From an uncultured Acidimicrobiales bacterium (GTDB lineage: Bacteria; Actinomycetota; Acidimicrobiia; Acidimicrobiales; SHLQ01): a stretch of DNA of 32,719 bases. The DNA lies in assembly GCA_938038815.1 (NCBI GenBank), contig CALHTF010000135.1, forward strand, positions 1-32,719. Direction: 5' to 3'. The notes under the pieces are model-generated. The model searched no databases, was not told the origin of the DNA, and saw nothing but the letters and a program-made list of their open reading frames with translations. This document shows, in pieces, positions 1-7,126 of the stretch. The position numbers and the translations under genes were made by a program. Position 1 is the stretch's first letter; each line of letters opens with the position of its first letter.

Positions 1-17
1 AATTGACACAACCGGTA

Positions 18-78
18 CCGGTCGGTCTTCGGTCCTGGCGGACCAACGATCCTTAGCGAGTTGCTAGACAACTCGGGA
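18..78. repeat. 61-bp structured interspersed repeat, copy 1
   Basis: This 61-bp stretch recurs at 147-207 with six mismatches. It contains two perfect inverted repeats: GGTCC/GGACC around a 4-base loop (31-44) and GAGTTG/CAACTC around a 5-base loop (58-74). All six differences between the copies lie in loops or linkers and none in the stems. It looks like a REP-like element that can form hairpins. The family name is unknown to me. Confidence 0.75.
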
Positions 79-132
79 TTGGGCTCATCAGCGGTCCTCG
101 TGACCGACGCGGATCGAAGCCCGCCAGGGCTG

Positions 133-157
133 AGACCGACCCAGTGCCGGTCGGTCT
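133..157. repeat. 9-bp inverted repeat overlapping repeat copy 2
   Basis: Arms 133-141 (AGACCGACC) and 149-157 (GGTCGGTCT) are perfectly complementary around the loop CAGTGCC. The right arm is the first part of repeat copy 2. The loop heptamer also occurs at each junction of the 13-bp tandem array nearby, which may be coincidence. Confidence 0.6.
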
Positions 158-207
158 TCGGTCCTAGCGGACCTACGATCCTTAACGAGTTGCTGCGCAA
201 CTCGGGA
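147..207. repeat. 61-bp structured interspersed repeat, copy 2
   Basis: Second copy of the element at 18-78, in the same orientation and 129 bp away, 55 of 61 bases identical. The GGTCC/GGACC and GAGTTG/CAACTC stems are retained. In this copy the second stem can extend by one C-G pair (GAGTTGC/GCAACTC). Confidence 0.75.
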
Positions 208-234
208 CTCAGAGCAGCGCGAGGGACGTTTTCG

Positions 235-286
235 GTGCCAGGCTCCAGTGCCAGGCTCCAGTGCCAGGCTCCAGTGCCAGGCTCCA
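235..286. repeat. 13-bp tandem repeat, 4 perfect units (left array)
   Basis: Four perfect units of GTGCCAGGCTCCA run from 235 to 286 and are followed by GTAGCGG. The same unit in the same orientation forms the array at the right edge of the window. Read on the minus strand, the unit is two related hexamers, TGGAGC and TGGCAC, separated by one C. Confidence 0.95.
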
Positions 287-471
287 GTAGCGGAGAGTAG
301 GCACGTGACCGCTCTCAGTCGGTACTTCGGCATAGCGCCGCAAGAAAACGCCAGCGATGAGGCACAGCCGTCAGAAAGCGGCCAGCCGGAGCTGGCGGAG
401 GTCGAAGGGAACCGGTGAAGAGCCATAGCGAAGCGCAGAGGGAGCGAGCTTGCGAGTGACCGACCAGAAAA
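287..471. other. Gene-free spacer after the tandem array
   Basis: I see no credible gene here; the short open frames run through the repeats and resemble nothing. One small hairpin is visible: GCCAGC/GCTGGC around CGGA at 381-396. The end of the stretch (about 420-460) is a purine-rich run of GCGA-type words lying downstream of the L,D-transpeptidase stop. No clear terminator with a T-tract was found. Confidence 0.6.
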
Positions 472-1368
472 TCAGTAGATGGTTACTGGGGTTCCTAGGG
501 GCACGTTTTCGGCGAGGAACGTCACCACGTCGTTGGGGATGCGAATGCAACCGTTGGAGTGGGCGCCTCCGATGAGGCCGGGGTTGTTGGTTCCGTGGAT
601 TGCGATGACCGGCAATCCGCCGCCGAAGGTATCGAGGGTTTCGCTAAACCCGGAAAGACTCAGAATCCACGGACCGAACGCCCCGTTGGGATTGTCGCGG
701 GGCAACAGGTCATTGACGTAGAACACGCCAAGCGGTGTAGGGGTCGCGGCCTTGCCGACCACCGCTGAGGTTTCGGCGATGAGTTCACCGTCGTCGAAAA
801 CTCGAACTGTTCGAGTGTCGACCTCGATCTCGGCCTCCACCTTATGGCTGGAGATATCGAACCCATCGGTACGGATCCACGCTTCGCTGCCGTTAGGCCG
901 CACCGGCAACGCAACCTTTACCCATTCATCGGCGCCGGTGCCTTCGACAATGCGCAGGGCGAGCGGGGTTTCCCAGTACGTCGGGTTGAACAGGTCGAAC
1001 TCGAACCGAACCGGGTCGCCGTTGGGGGCGTCGAAGGTGAACAGTTGGCCGATCTCCGGGCGAGCAACCGCTACCCAGGTCGTGTCTGGGTCGGATCTTG
1101 TTATCGCCGGCGCTTCGGTCGTGGCTACCGGCGCCGCATCGGTGGTCGCTGGCGCCTGGGTGGCTGGAACGTCGCGAAGAACCGGGTCGGCGTCGGTCGT
1201 GGTCTCGTCGTCGAAGCCCAGCGGGGTAAGCGCCGCCCCATCGGGATCGCTGCCGCCGCACGCAGCAGCGACCAGACAAAATGCCAGCAACAGCGACAGC
1301 AACGATCGCCTCGCTGAGGCGAGGCGAACCATCGATGACTTCGGGAGTGGGGGGTGCATGGCCTTCAT
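472..1368 (-). CDS. L,D-transpeptidase (YkuD domain) lipoprotein
   Basis: Predicted cell-envelope enzyme that forms 3-3 peptidoglycan cross-links. The N-terminus has basic residues, a hydrophobic stretch and Cys36 in an Ala-Ala-Ala-Cys-Gly-Gly context, typical of actinobacterial lipoproteins. A Thr/Ala-rich linker follows (about residues 50-100). The C-terminal YkuD domain carries His258, His270 and Cys274 in the HGTN...HSNGC arrangement, so the catalytic Cys/His set is complete. A fold region between the linker and YkuD (about 100-175) is unassigned. Start choice is uncertain: Met1, Met4 and Met13 are all possible and none has a strong ribosome-binding site. The gene stands alone, with repeats downstream and the divergent MBL-fold gene 104 bp upstream. 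Confidence 0.9.
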   Translation of the reverse strand: MKAMHPPLPKSSMVRLASARRSLLSLLLAFCLVAAACGGSDPDGAALTPLGFDDETTTDADPVLRDVPATQAPATTDAAPVATTEAPAITRSDPDTTWVAVARPEIGQLFTFDAPNGDPVRFEFDLFNPTYWETPLALRIVEGTGADEWVKVALPVRPNGSEAWIRTDGFDISSHKVEAEIEVDTRTVRVFDDGELIAETSAVVGKAATPTPLGVFYVNDLLPRDNPNGAFGPWILSLSGFSETLDTFGGGLPVIAIHGTNNPGLIGGAHSNGCIRIPNDVVTFLAENVPLGTPVTIY

Positions 1369-1472
1369 AATCTAGTTGGTGATCGGTTTGAAACGACCAG
1401 TGGTCTATCGGCAACGGCGTACGAACGCTGAGTGACGCAGGCCAAGGCTCGCCCACGCTCTAGCATTGGGGC

Positions 1473-2294
1473 ATGGCACGGCTTACAGAACTCGGTGACG
1501 GCGTCTTTGTTTGGTTGGCGGACTCCCCTAGTCGTGGTCACACCAATAGCGGTTTGATCGTCGACGACGACGCACTCACGGTGGTCGATGCTCAGACCGT
1601 GCCAAACCAGTCGGCGGAGTTACTCGCCGACGTCGAAAAGTTCGGTGTACCGGTGAAGCGGGTCGTGCTCACCAGTAGCCATATCGAATTTGTGGGTGGA
1701 TCTTCCTCGTTCACCATGGCGGCGTTCTTTGGCTCACCCCAAACGTCGGCTCACCTCGACCAGCCAGCGAACGTCGAGGTGTACCAGCGTCTACTCCCCT
1801 CACTGGCCGACGAGTTCATCGACCTCACCACGAAGCCGGTTTCGCACATGGTTGCCGAAGGCGCCTACGTGTCGGGGAAAGCCATCGCCGTGCCCACCAA
1901 CGGCGAACTCGGGCAGAACCTGGTTGTGCAGGTCCCCCATGCCAACGTCGTGTTCGCCGGCGCAATGGCGCCGTTCGGGGTCACCCCGAACGCCTTCGAC
2001 GGCGACCCGGCCAAGTGGGCCCAATCGCTCGACGATGTCATTGGCTGGGGGGCAACGATCGTTCCCGGACACGGCCCGGTTGGCACCCATGAAGACGTCG
2101 TGGCGTTACAGGCCTACCTCTGGGCCTGCGTAGAAGCTGAAGGTGATCCGACGGCGATCCCGGCTGGGCCTTGGGACCAGTGGTCGGGTCGAGAACTCGA
2201 TGCGGTGAACGTCGAACGGGCCTACATGTTGGCCAACGGCGACGACTCGCCACCACCGTCGATGCTCGCCCAGATGGGGATCGAGCTGCAGTAG
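1473..2294 (+). CDS. Metallo-beta-lactamase-fold protein with degenerate metal site
   Basis: The 273-residue protein follows the MBL-fold hydrolase pattern: an N-terminal strand region with VVDAQT, a central motif at residues 67-76, a GAM...GVTP segment near 160 and a VPGHGP motif near 195. The zinc motif HxHxDH at 68-73 reads S-S-H-I-E-F, so only the second His survives. The later Asp of the usual G-D motif is Ala. Family membership is fairly safe, but zinc hydrolase activity is doubtful, and the protein may be a non-catalytic or altered-metal member. The ATG follows GGGG at close spacing. Its stop lies 6 bp from the convergent tdk stop, with a small GTAGC/GCTAC hairpin (2291-2304) across the junction. 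Confidence 0.75.
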   Translation: MARLTELGDGVFVWLADSPSRGHTNSGLIVDDDALTVVDAQTVPNQSAELLADVEKFGVPVKRVVLTSSHIEFVGGSSSFTMAAFFGSPQTSAHLDQPANVEVYQRLLPSLADEFIDLTTKPVSHMVAEGAYVSGKAIAVPTNGELGQNLVVQVPHANVVFAGAMAPFGVTPNAFDGDPAKWAQSLDDVIGWGATIVPGHGPVGTHEDVVALQAYLWACVEAEGDPTAIPAGPWDQWSGRELDAVNVERAYMLANGDDSPPPSMLAQMGIELQ

Positions 2295-2300
2295 CGCCCG

Positions 2301-3017
2301 CTACCGGTTGGCGGCCGCAAGCTCGGTGTCAGCCGACCGATCAGCGCTCGCCGTGCCGGTCTTCGCCGGCCGACCTTTTCCCGAGGTCCAGTGTTTGCGA
2401 CACCGCAACTCATAGGTCGTTTCGCCTTGGGGCGCAGCAGCCTGAGCGTCGCCGCCGGCCGCGCTGTCGACCACCATGAGGTCACCCTCATAAACCTGAA
2501 CACCATCGACTAACCGAGCATTGTGGGTCGCAGGGCGACCGCACCAGCAGCGAGCTTCGACTTGGAGTTCGCGGCTTTCGTCGGCCATTTCAAGCAGCCG
2601 TACGGTGCCCGGAAAGAGTCGGCCCCGAAAATCGGTGAGCAGACCAAAGCAGTACACGTCGGCGCCGATCTTGTCGACGACAAGGGCCAACTGTTCGACC
2701 TGTTCGGGCAAGTAGAACTGTGCTTCGTCGCACACCAGGTAGTCGAGTTTGCCGTGGCGTTCGTACATCGAGGTGGCCAGCGCAAACAGATCGACGTCGG
2801 TGGTGACCTCAACAGCGTCGGCGCTCACGCCAAGGCGACTCGAAACTTGTCCTTGGTTCCGGTCAAGTTGGGTACACAGCAAGCCCTTCAGGCCGGTGCT
2901 CGACAGGTTGTGATGGATCTGCAACGCCAGGGTGGATTTCCCCGAGCCCATAGTGCCGTAAGAGAAGGTGAGCTTGGCGTCGTGATACCGGGCCGGCGGT
3001 TCGAGTGGGTCGACCAT
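2301..3017 (-). CDS. tdk: Thymidine kinase
   Basis: Phosphorylates thymidine to dTMP in the salvage pathway. The 238-residue protein has a P-loop GTMGSGKST at 21-29, the Asp-Glu-Ala-Gln-Phe-Tyr segment near 92-97 that carries the catalytic Glu of type II thymidine kinases, and a late Cys/His zinc region (CWCGRPATHNARL, then CRKHW). It ends in a Lys/Ala-rich tail that makes it somewhat longer than the usual 190-215 residues. I chose the ATG at 3017 because it shares a base with the nrdJ stop (TAATG), which implies translational coupling. A GTG 84 bp further upstream would add a tail that fits no family member. With nrdJ it forms a deoxynucleotide-supply pair. Confidence 0.93.
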   Translation of the reverse strand: MVDPLEPPARYHDAKLTFSYGTMGSGKSTLALQIHHNLSSTGLKGLLCTQLDRNQGQVSSRLGVSADAVEVTTDVDLFALATSMYERHGKLDYLVCDEAQFYLPEQVEQLALVVDKIGADVYCFGLLTDFRGRLFPGTVRLLEMADESRELQVEARCWCGRPATHNARLVDGVQVYEGDLMVVDSAAGGDAQAAAPQGETTYELRCRKHWTSGKGRPAKTGTASADRSADTELAAANR

Positions 3018-5821
3018 TACGAGCAACCGCTGGTGCTGCCGCAATCGCTGCAGACATAACACGACCCGGCCCGCTGCATGTGCACGCCGCACTGCATACA
3101 CAGCGGCGAATCCATCCGGCGGTCGGCCTCGGCGTTGCGAGCCCGGTCCTGGTCGGTTTCGGTGTCGAACTGTGCGGCCAGCTGCGAGGCCGAGGGAATC
3201 GAGGGTGGGTCGGCCGGGATGTCTTGGCCTTGCACGGTCTCGGTGACGCTCTCGACCACACCGGGAAGGGTGGGCTGGGTGCGCTCGCCGACGGTCAAGA
3301 TGTTGAGCTCGGCCCGCTCGTCGAAGGTGAGGTACTCGACCGCGAGGCGGCGGAACAGGTAGTCGATGATGCTCGACGCGATCCGAAGATCGGGGTCGTC
3401 GGTCATGCCGGCTGGTTCGAAGCGCATCCCTACGAAGGCCTCGACAAACGCCCGCATCGGCACGCCGTACTGCAGGCCGTGGCTGACCGAGATGGCGAAG
3501 GCATCCATGATTCCGGCGAGGGTCGAGCCCTGCTTGGATACTCGGCAGAACATTTCGCCGGGTCGGCCGTCCTCGTATTCGCCAACGGTGACAAAGCCTT
3601 TGCAGTCGGCGACCCGGAACTCAAAGGTCCGGGAGGTTCGCGACCGGGGAAGCTTGCGCCGAATGGGTTCGGCCGGTAGCGCAACCGCGTCGAGCAACGC
3701 CGTTGCCGAGCTCGAGTCATCGGCCGAATCTACCGAACCGTCGCCCGAGCTGAGCGGCTGACCAACCTTGCAGTTGTCGCGGTAGATGGCGACCGCCTTC
3801 AGGCCCAACTTCCAGGCTTCGGTGTAGAGCGATTCGACATCGTCGATCGTGGCCTCTTCGGGCATGTTGACCGTCTTGGAGATGGCGCCGGAGATAAAGG
3901 GCTGCACGGCCGACATCATCTTGACGTGACCCAGGTAGTGGATCGGGTTGTCGCCCATCGAGCAGGCGAAGATCGGCAGATGTTCAGGGTCAAAGTGCGG
4001 AGCCCCGATGGCGGAGAAGTTGGTGGTGATGTACTCGGAGATGTCGTCGATCTGGTCGGGTGTGTATCCCAGAGTGGCCAGGGCCCGGGGAATGGTCTGG
4101 TTGACGATCGACATCGTGCCGCCGCCGACCAACTTCTTGGTCTTGACCAGCCCAAGGTCGGGTTCGATGCCGGTGGTGTCGCAGTCCATCAACAAACCAA
4201 TGGTTCCGGTTGGGGCGAGTACCGAAGCCTGCGAGTTGCGCACACCAGCACTGGCGGCCAGCTCACAGGTGTCGTCCCAGGCACGTTGCGCCGCCGACAA
4301 CAGGTCGTGCTCAACCGCCGTTTCATCGATGACCGAAACCGCCTCGCGGTGCATGTCGAGCACCTTGAGCATTGGCTCGCGGTTGTCGTGGAATCCGGCG
4401 AATGGGCCGAGGCGAGCCGCCATCTTGGCCGACGTGAGGTAGGCCTGGCCGGTAAGCAAGGCGGTAATCGAGGCCGCCATCGACCGACCAGCGTCGCTGT
4501 CGTAGGCCAGCCCCTTGGCCATCAGCAATGCACCAAGGTTGGCGTAACCAATGCCGAGCTGGCGGAAGGCCCGGGCCGTTTCGCCAATCGGTTCGGTCGG
4601 GTAGTCGGCGTTGCCCACCAAGATGTCCTGGGCCACAAAGATGACCTCGGCGGCGGACTGGAAGGCGTCGACCTCAAAGTCGCCCGCATCGTCGAGGAAC
4701 GTGAGCAGGTTGAGGCTCGCCAGATTGCAGGCACTGTTGTCGAGGTGCACGTACTCCGAGCAGGGGTTACTGGCGTTGATCCGACCGGTGTTCGAGGCGG
4801 TGTGCCAGTTGTTGATCGTGGTGTCGAACTGCAGACCCGGATCGGCACAGCTCCAGGCCGCTTCGGAGATTTCGCGAAGCAGGCCCTTGGCGGAGATGGT
4901 CTCGATGGTCTCGCCGGTGGTAACCGCCTTGAGGTCCCATGGTTCATCGGCGATGGCCGCTTCCATGAATTCGTCGGTGACCCGAACCGAGTTGTTGGCG
5001 TTCTGGTACTGCACCGACACCATGTCGTCGCCATCGACGCCCATGTCGAAGCCGGCGTCGGCCAAGGCCCGGATCTTGCGTTCCTCGTTGGCTTTGGTGG
5101 CCACGAATTCCGAGATGTCGGGATGGTCGGCGTTGAGCACCACCATCTTGGCGGCCCGGCGGGTTTTGCCGCCGCTCTTGATCGTGCCGGCGGAGGCATC
5201 GGCGCCTCGCATGAAGCTGACCGGGCCGCTGGCGGTTCCGCCGCCGCGCAGCATTTCCTTGGCGCTGCGGATCTTGCTGAGGTTCACGCCTGCACCCGAA
5301 CCGCCCTTGAAGATTCGACCTTCTTCGGCGTACCAGTTCAGGATCGAATCCATCGTGTCGTCGACCGACAAGATAAAGCAGGCCGACGCTTGTTGGGGAA
5401 CACCCTCCACGCCGATGTTGAACCAGACCGGCGAGTTGAACGCCGCCTTCTGGTGGATGATCAGGTACTTGAGTTCGTCGGCGAAGACTCGGGCTTGGGT
5501 GGCGTCGGAGAAGTAGCCGTCGCGCTCGCCCCACGCGGTGATCGTGTCGACGACCCGGTCGGCGACCTGGCGAAGCGAGGTCTCGCGGCTCGGGGTGCCG
5601 AGCTCACCGCGGAAGTACTTCTGCGCCAAGATGTTGGTGGCGTTGACCGACCACGTGGCGGGCACCTCGACATCGAGTTGCTCGAAGGCGACCGAACCGT
5701 CTCGGTAGTCGGTGATACGAGCATCACGGCGTTCCCAGGTGACGGTGTCGTACGGGTCGACCCCATCGAGGGTAAACATGCGGCGCAATGCCAGCTCAGC
5801 GCGTTCGGGGGCCAGTGCCAT
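3017..5821 (-). CDS. nrdJ: Adenosylcobalamin-dependent (class II) ribonucleotide reductase
   Basis: Reduces ribonucleotides to deoxyribonucleotides using adenosylcobalamin to create a thiyl radical. Active-site cysteines are visible: Cys148 (ASACF), Cys354 in NPCSE as the radical-site Cys, and Cys365, 11 residues later as in class II enzymes. The VLAPTGTIG loop follows, and a Cys-rich tail (CMQCG...CYVCSDC) is typical of actinobacterial NrdJ. The start is the ATG at 5821, preceded by AGGAGA eight bases upstream; the open frame continues 51 codons further without family resemblance. Length is 934 residues. No nrdR gene, NrdR box or cobalamin riboswitch was recognised upstream. The organism therefore needs B12, made or imported. 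Confidence 0.97.
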   Translation of the reverse strand: MALAPERAELALRRMFTLDGVDPYDTVTWERRDARITDYRDGSVAFEQLDVEVPATWSVNATNILAQKYFRGELGTPSRETSLRQVADRVVDTITAWGERDGYFSDATQARVFADELKYLIIHQKAAFNSPVWFNIGVEGVPQQASACFILSVDDTMDSILNWYAEEGRIFKGGSGAGVNLSKIRSAKEMLRGGGTASGPVSFMRGADASAGTIKSGGKTRRAAKMVVLNADHPDISEFVATKANEERKIRALADAGFDMGVDGDDMVSVQYQNANNSVRVTDEFMEAAIADEPWDLKAVTTGETIETISAKGLLREISEAAWSCADPGLQFDTTINNWHTASNTGRINASNPCSEYVHLDNSACNLASLNLLTFLDDAGDFEVDAFQSAAEVIFVAQDILVGNADYPTEPIGETARAFRQLGIGYANLGALLMAKGLAYDSDAGRSMAASITALLTGQAYLTSAKMAARLGPFAGFHDNREPMLKVLDMHREAVSVIDETAVEHDLLSAAQRAWDDTCELAASAGVRNSQASVLAPTGTIGLLMDCDTTGIEPDLGLVKTKKLVGGGTMSIVNQTIPRALATLGYTPDQIDDISEYITTNFSAIGAPHFDPEHLPIFACSMGDNPIHYLGHVKMMSAVQPFISGAISKTVNMPEEATIDDVESLYTEAWKLGLKAVAIYRDNCKVGQPLSSGDGSVDSADDSSSATALLDAVALPAEPIRRKLPRSRTSRTFEFRVADCKGFVTVGEYEDGRPGEMFCRVSKQGSTLAGIMDAFAISVSHGLQYGVPMRAFVEAFVGMRFEPAGMTDDPDLRIASSIIDYLFRRLAVEYLTFDERAELNILTVGERTQPTLPGVVESVTETVQGQDIPADPPSIPSASQLAAQFDTETDQDRARNAEADRRMDSPLCMQCGVHMQRAGSCYVCSDCGSTSGCS

Positions 5822-5955
5822 GAGGCGGTTCTCCTGGGGAGGTAGTAGCGGAAATGGCTGGCCGCTTCGTAGAGCGAGGCGGGGCGCTAAGGACGTAAAT
5901 TTGCCGGGGGGATATGGGCGTGAAATGTGTGCGGCCGCAGAGTTCAGGTAGGTAC

Positions 5956-5980
5956 GACGTTGCAATGGATTCACAACGTC
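5956..5980. promoter_or_regulatory. 7-bp dyad upstream of nrdJ
   Basis: GACGTTG (5956-5962) and CAACGTC (5974-5980) form a perfect inverted repeat with an 11-bp spacer, 135-160 bp upstream of the nrdJ start. The size and spacing suit a dimeric regulator. The protein is unknown, and the sequence does not resemble an NrdR box. Confidence 0.4.
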
Positions 5981-6068
5981 CTAGCGGAAGTCCGACCCAC
6001 CGAGAGTGAACATCAACTGACAATCCACGAGAAGCTCTGCGGCCGCTCGGCCACCCTAAAGAACGACC

Positions 6069-6130
6069 CCTGTGGAGCAAAAGTGCAAACCCTGTGGGTT
6101 TCGCGAAGAACCTGTGTATTTCGCGTGGAA
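6069..6130. repeat. Phased CCTGTG repeats upstream of nrdJ
   Basis: CCTGTG occurs at 6069, 6091 and 6111, spaced 22 and 20 bp (about two helical turns). The units 6091-6110 and 6111-6130 match at 16 of 20 positions, sharing CCTGTG and TTTCGCG. The first unit read on the minus strand is close to a DnaA box (TGCTCCACA) and the third is distantly similar. The rest of the 525-bp gap (5822-6346) holds only the nrdJ leader, the dyads and the DnaA boxes listed separately. Confidence 0.5.
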
Positions 6131-6141
6131 ATCTTGGTGAG

Positions 6142-6160
6142 TTGTCCACAGCTATCCACA
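6142..6160 (+). promoter_or_regulatory. Two tandem DnaA boxes
   Basis: TTGTCCACA at 6142-6150 equals the preferred actinobacterial (Streptomyces) DnaA box. CTATCCACA at 6152-6160 also fits the relaxed consensus. They are in direct orientation one base apart. No dnaA or dnaN gene is near, so control of nrdJ transcription by DnaA, as known for E. coli nrdAB, is more likely than an origin. The function is inferred. Confidence 0.6.
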
Positions 6161-6206
6161 GCCTTCGACGCGTGCCCAGTGATTTACTAGTAACACTGTT
6201 TCCAAC

Positions 6207-6237
6207 ACCGTTTGGGGAAGGAAATTCCCCAAACGGT
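6207..6237. promoter_or_regulatory. Perfect 13-bp inverted repeat
   Basis: The left arm 6207-6219 and right arm 6225-6237 are perfectly complementary around GGAAA. The element lies between the divergent nrdJ and RibD-C-like genes, about 110 bp upstream of the latter. It could be an operator, an attenuator for the reductase gene, or the terminator of an unseen short transcript. No strong T-tract follows on either strand. Confidence 0.55.
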
Positions 6238-6346
6238 CGACTTCTTTACCCACCGGATTTGGCGCCAAATTCTGGGCCTCGGCCAACCCGTGGTCGGGCG
6301 CGGGCTTGCGCAGCTCAGCCACCGGTGGGCCACTAGGGTCGGGCAG

Positions 6347-7126
6347 GTGCACGACGTTGATCCCGCCCCACCCGACGACGAACCAAGCCTGAACCCCGAC
6401 GACGTGGCGCACCGGTATGCGGCCGATTCGCGCCCCGCTCGCAAAGACCGCCCCTGGGTGATGCTCAACATGGTCACCTCGCTCGATGGGGCCACGGCGG
6501 TCGACGGGACGTCGGGCGGACTCGGCGGCGAAGGCGACAAGATGGCCTTTCGGGCGATTCGGGCGGTCGCCGACCTCATCATGGTCGGCGCCGGAACCGC
6601 CATGGCGGAAAACTACGGGCCGCCCGTGCTCACGGCGGAGCTTCGAGCTGCCCGGGTTGCCCGCGGCCAGAGCGAACTGCCGGCGATAGCGGTGGTGTCG
6701 CGCCGTCTGTCGCTCGACCCTGCGGCTCGCCTCTTCGCCGATGAGTCGTTCGATCCGTTTGTGATTACCACCAGCACCGACGGCTCGCCCGAGGCCACCG
6801 CCACCAAAGAGGCGCTGGCGACCGGGGCGACGGTCATGGAGGTTGGCGACGACCAGGTCGACCTTGCGGCCGCGCTCAGCGAGTTGCGACAACTCGGATT
6901 TGCCACGGTGCTGCTCGAGGGTGGCCCCACACTCAACGCCAGCTTTATCGAACTCGACCTGATCGATGAGTTGATGCTGACCCTTGCGCCCAGCCTGGTT
7001 GCGGGCGCATCGACTCGTTTGGCTACTGGACCAATCGAGGCCGTGCGACCCATGCGGCTCGACCGAGCACTGGCCCATGAGGACAACTTGTTCTTGCGTT
7101 ATGTCCGCCAGGAGTCCCACGGTTAG
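6347..7126 (+). CDS. RibD C-terminal-like pyrimidine reductase family protein
   Basis: A stand-alone RibD_C/dihydrofolate-reductase-like domain, as in actinobacterial 'pyrimidine reductase family' proteins. The pattern is WVMLNMVTSLDGATAVDG near the start, then ADLIMVGAGTAMAENYGPP, and LLEGGPTLNASFIELDLIDE later, which matches the NAD(P)H-binding fold of 5-amino-6-(ribosylamino)uracil reductases. There is no deaminase domain. It may serve riboflavin synthesis or reduce another pteridine or pyrimidine. The start is probably the GTG at 6347 (259 residues), because the open frame before it crosses the 13-bp inverted repeat and is not protein-like. A GTG at 6290 is an alternative. The last four bases overlap the stop of the convergent LysM gene. 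Confidence 0.85.
   Translation: MHDVDPAPPDDEPSLNPDDVAHRYAADSRPARKDRPWVMLNMVTSLDGATAVDGTSGGLGGEGDKMAFRAIRAVADLIMVGAGTAMAENYGPPVLTAELRAARVARGQSELPAIAVVSRRLSLDPAARLFADESFDPFVITTSTDGSPEATATKEALATGATVMEVGDDQVDLAAALSELRQLGFATVLLEGGPTLNASFIELDLIDELMLTLAPSLVAGASTRLATGPIEAVRPMRLDRALAHEDNLFLRYVRQESHG

Noticed and set aside
61..426. Two overlapping short open frames (61-300 plus strand, 88-426 minus strand)
   Set aside because: They run through the structured repeats and the 13-bp array; the encoded peptides are repeat translations without a fold or ribosome-binding site.
3926..5845. 639-codon open frame antisense to nrdJ
   Set aside because: High-GC shadow of the real gene in the codon-position mirror frame; no family pattern, and nrdJ motifs are intact on the other strand.
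5822..6060. Cobalamin riboswitch or NrdR box upstream of nrdJ
   Set aside because: Expected from other class II reductases, but no B12-box-like conserved segment and no NrdR-type palindrome was found on reading the minus strand.
6060..6240. Chromosomal origin of replication (DnaA boxes, dyad)
   Set aside because: Only two good boxes, no dnaA/dnaN neighbours and no clear AT-rich unwinding region; a regulatory site is simpler.
6238..6346. FMN riboswitch upstream of the RibD-like gene
   Set aside because: No FMN-aptamer conserved segments are present.
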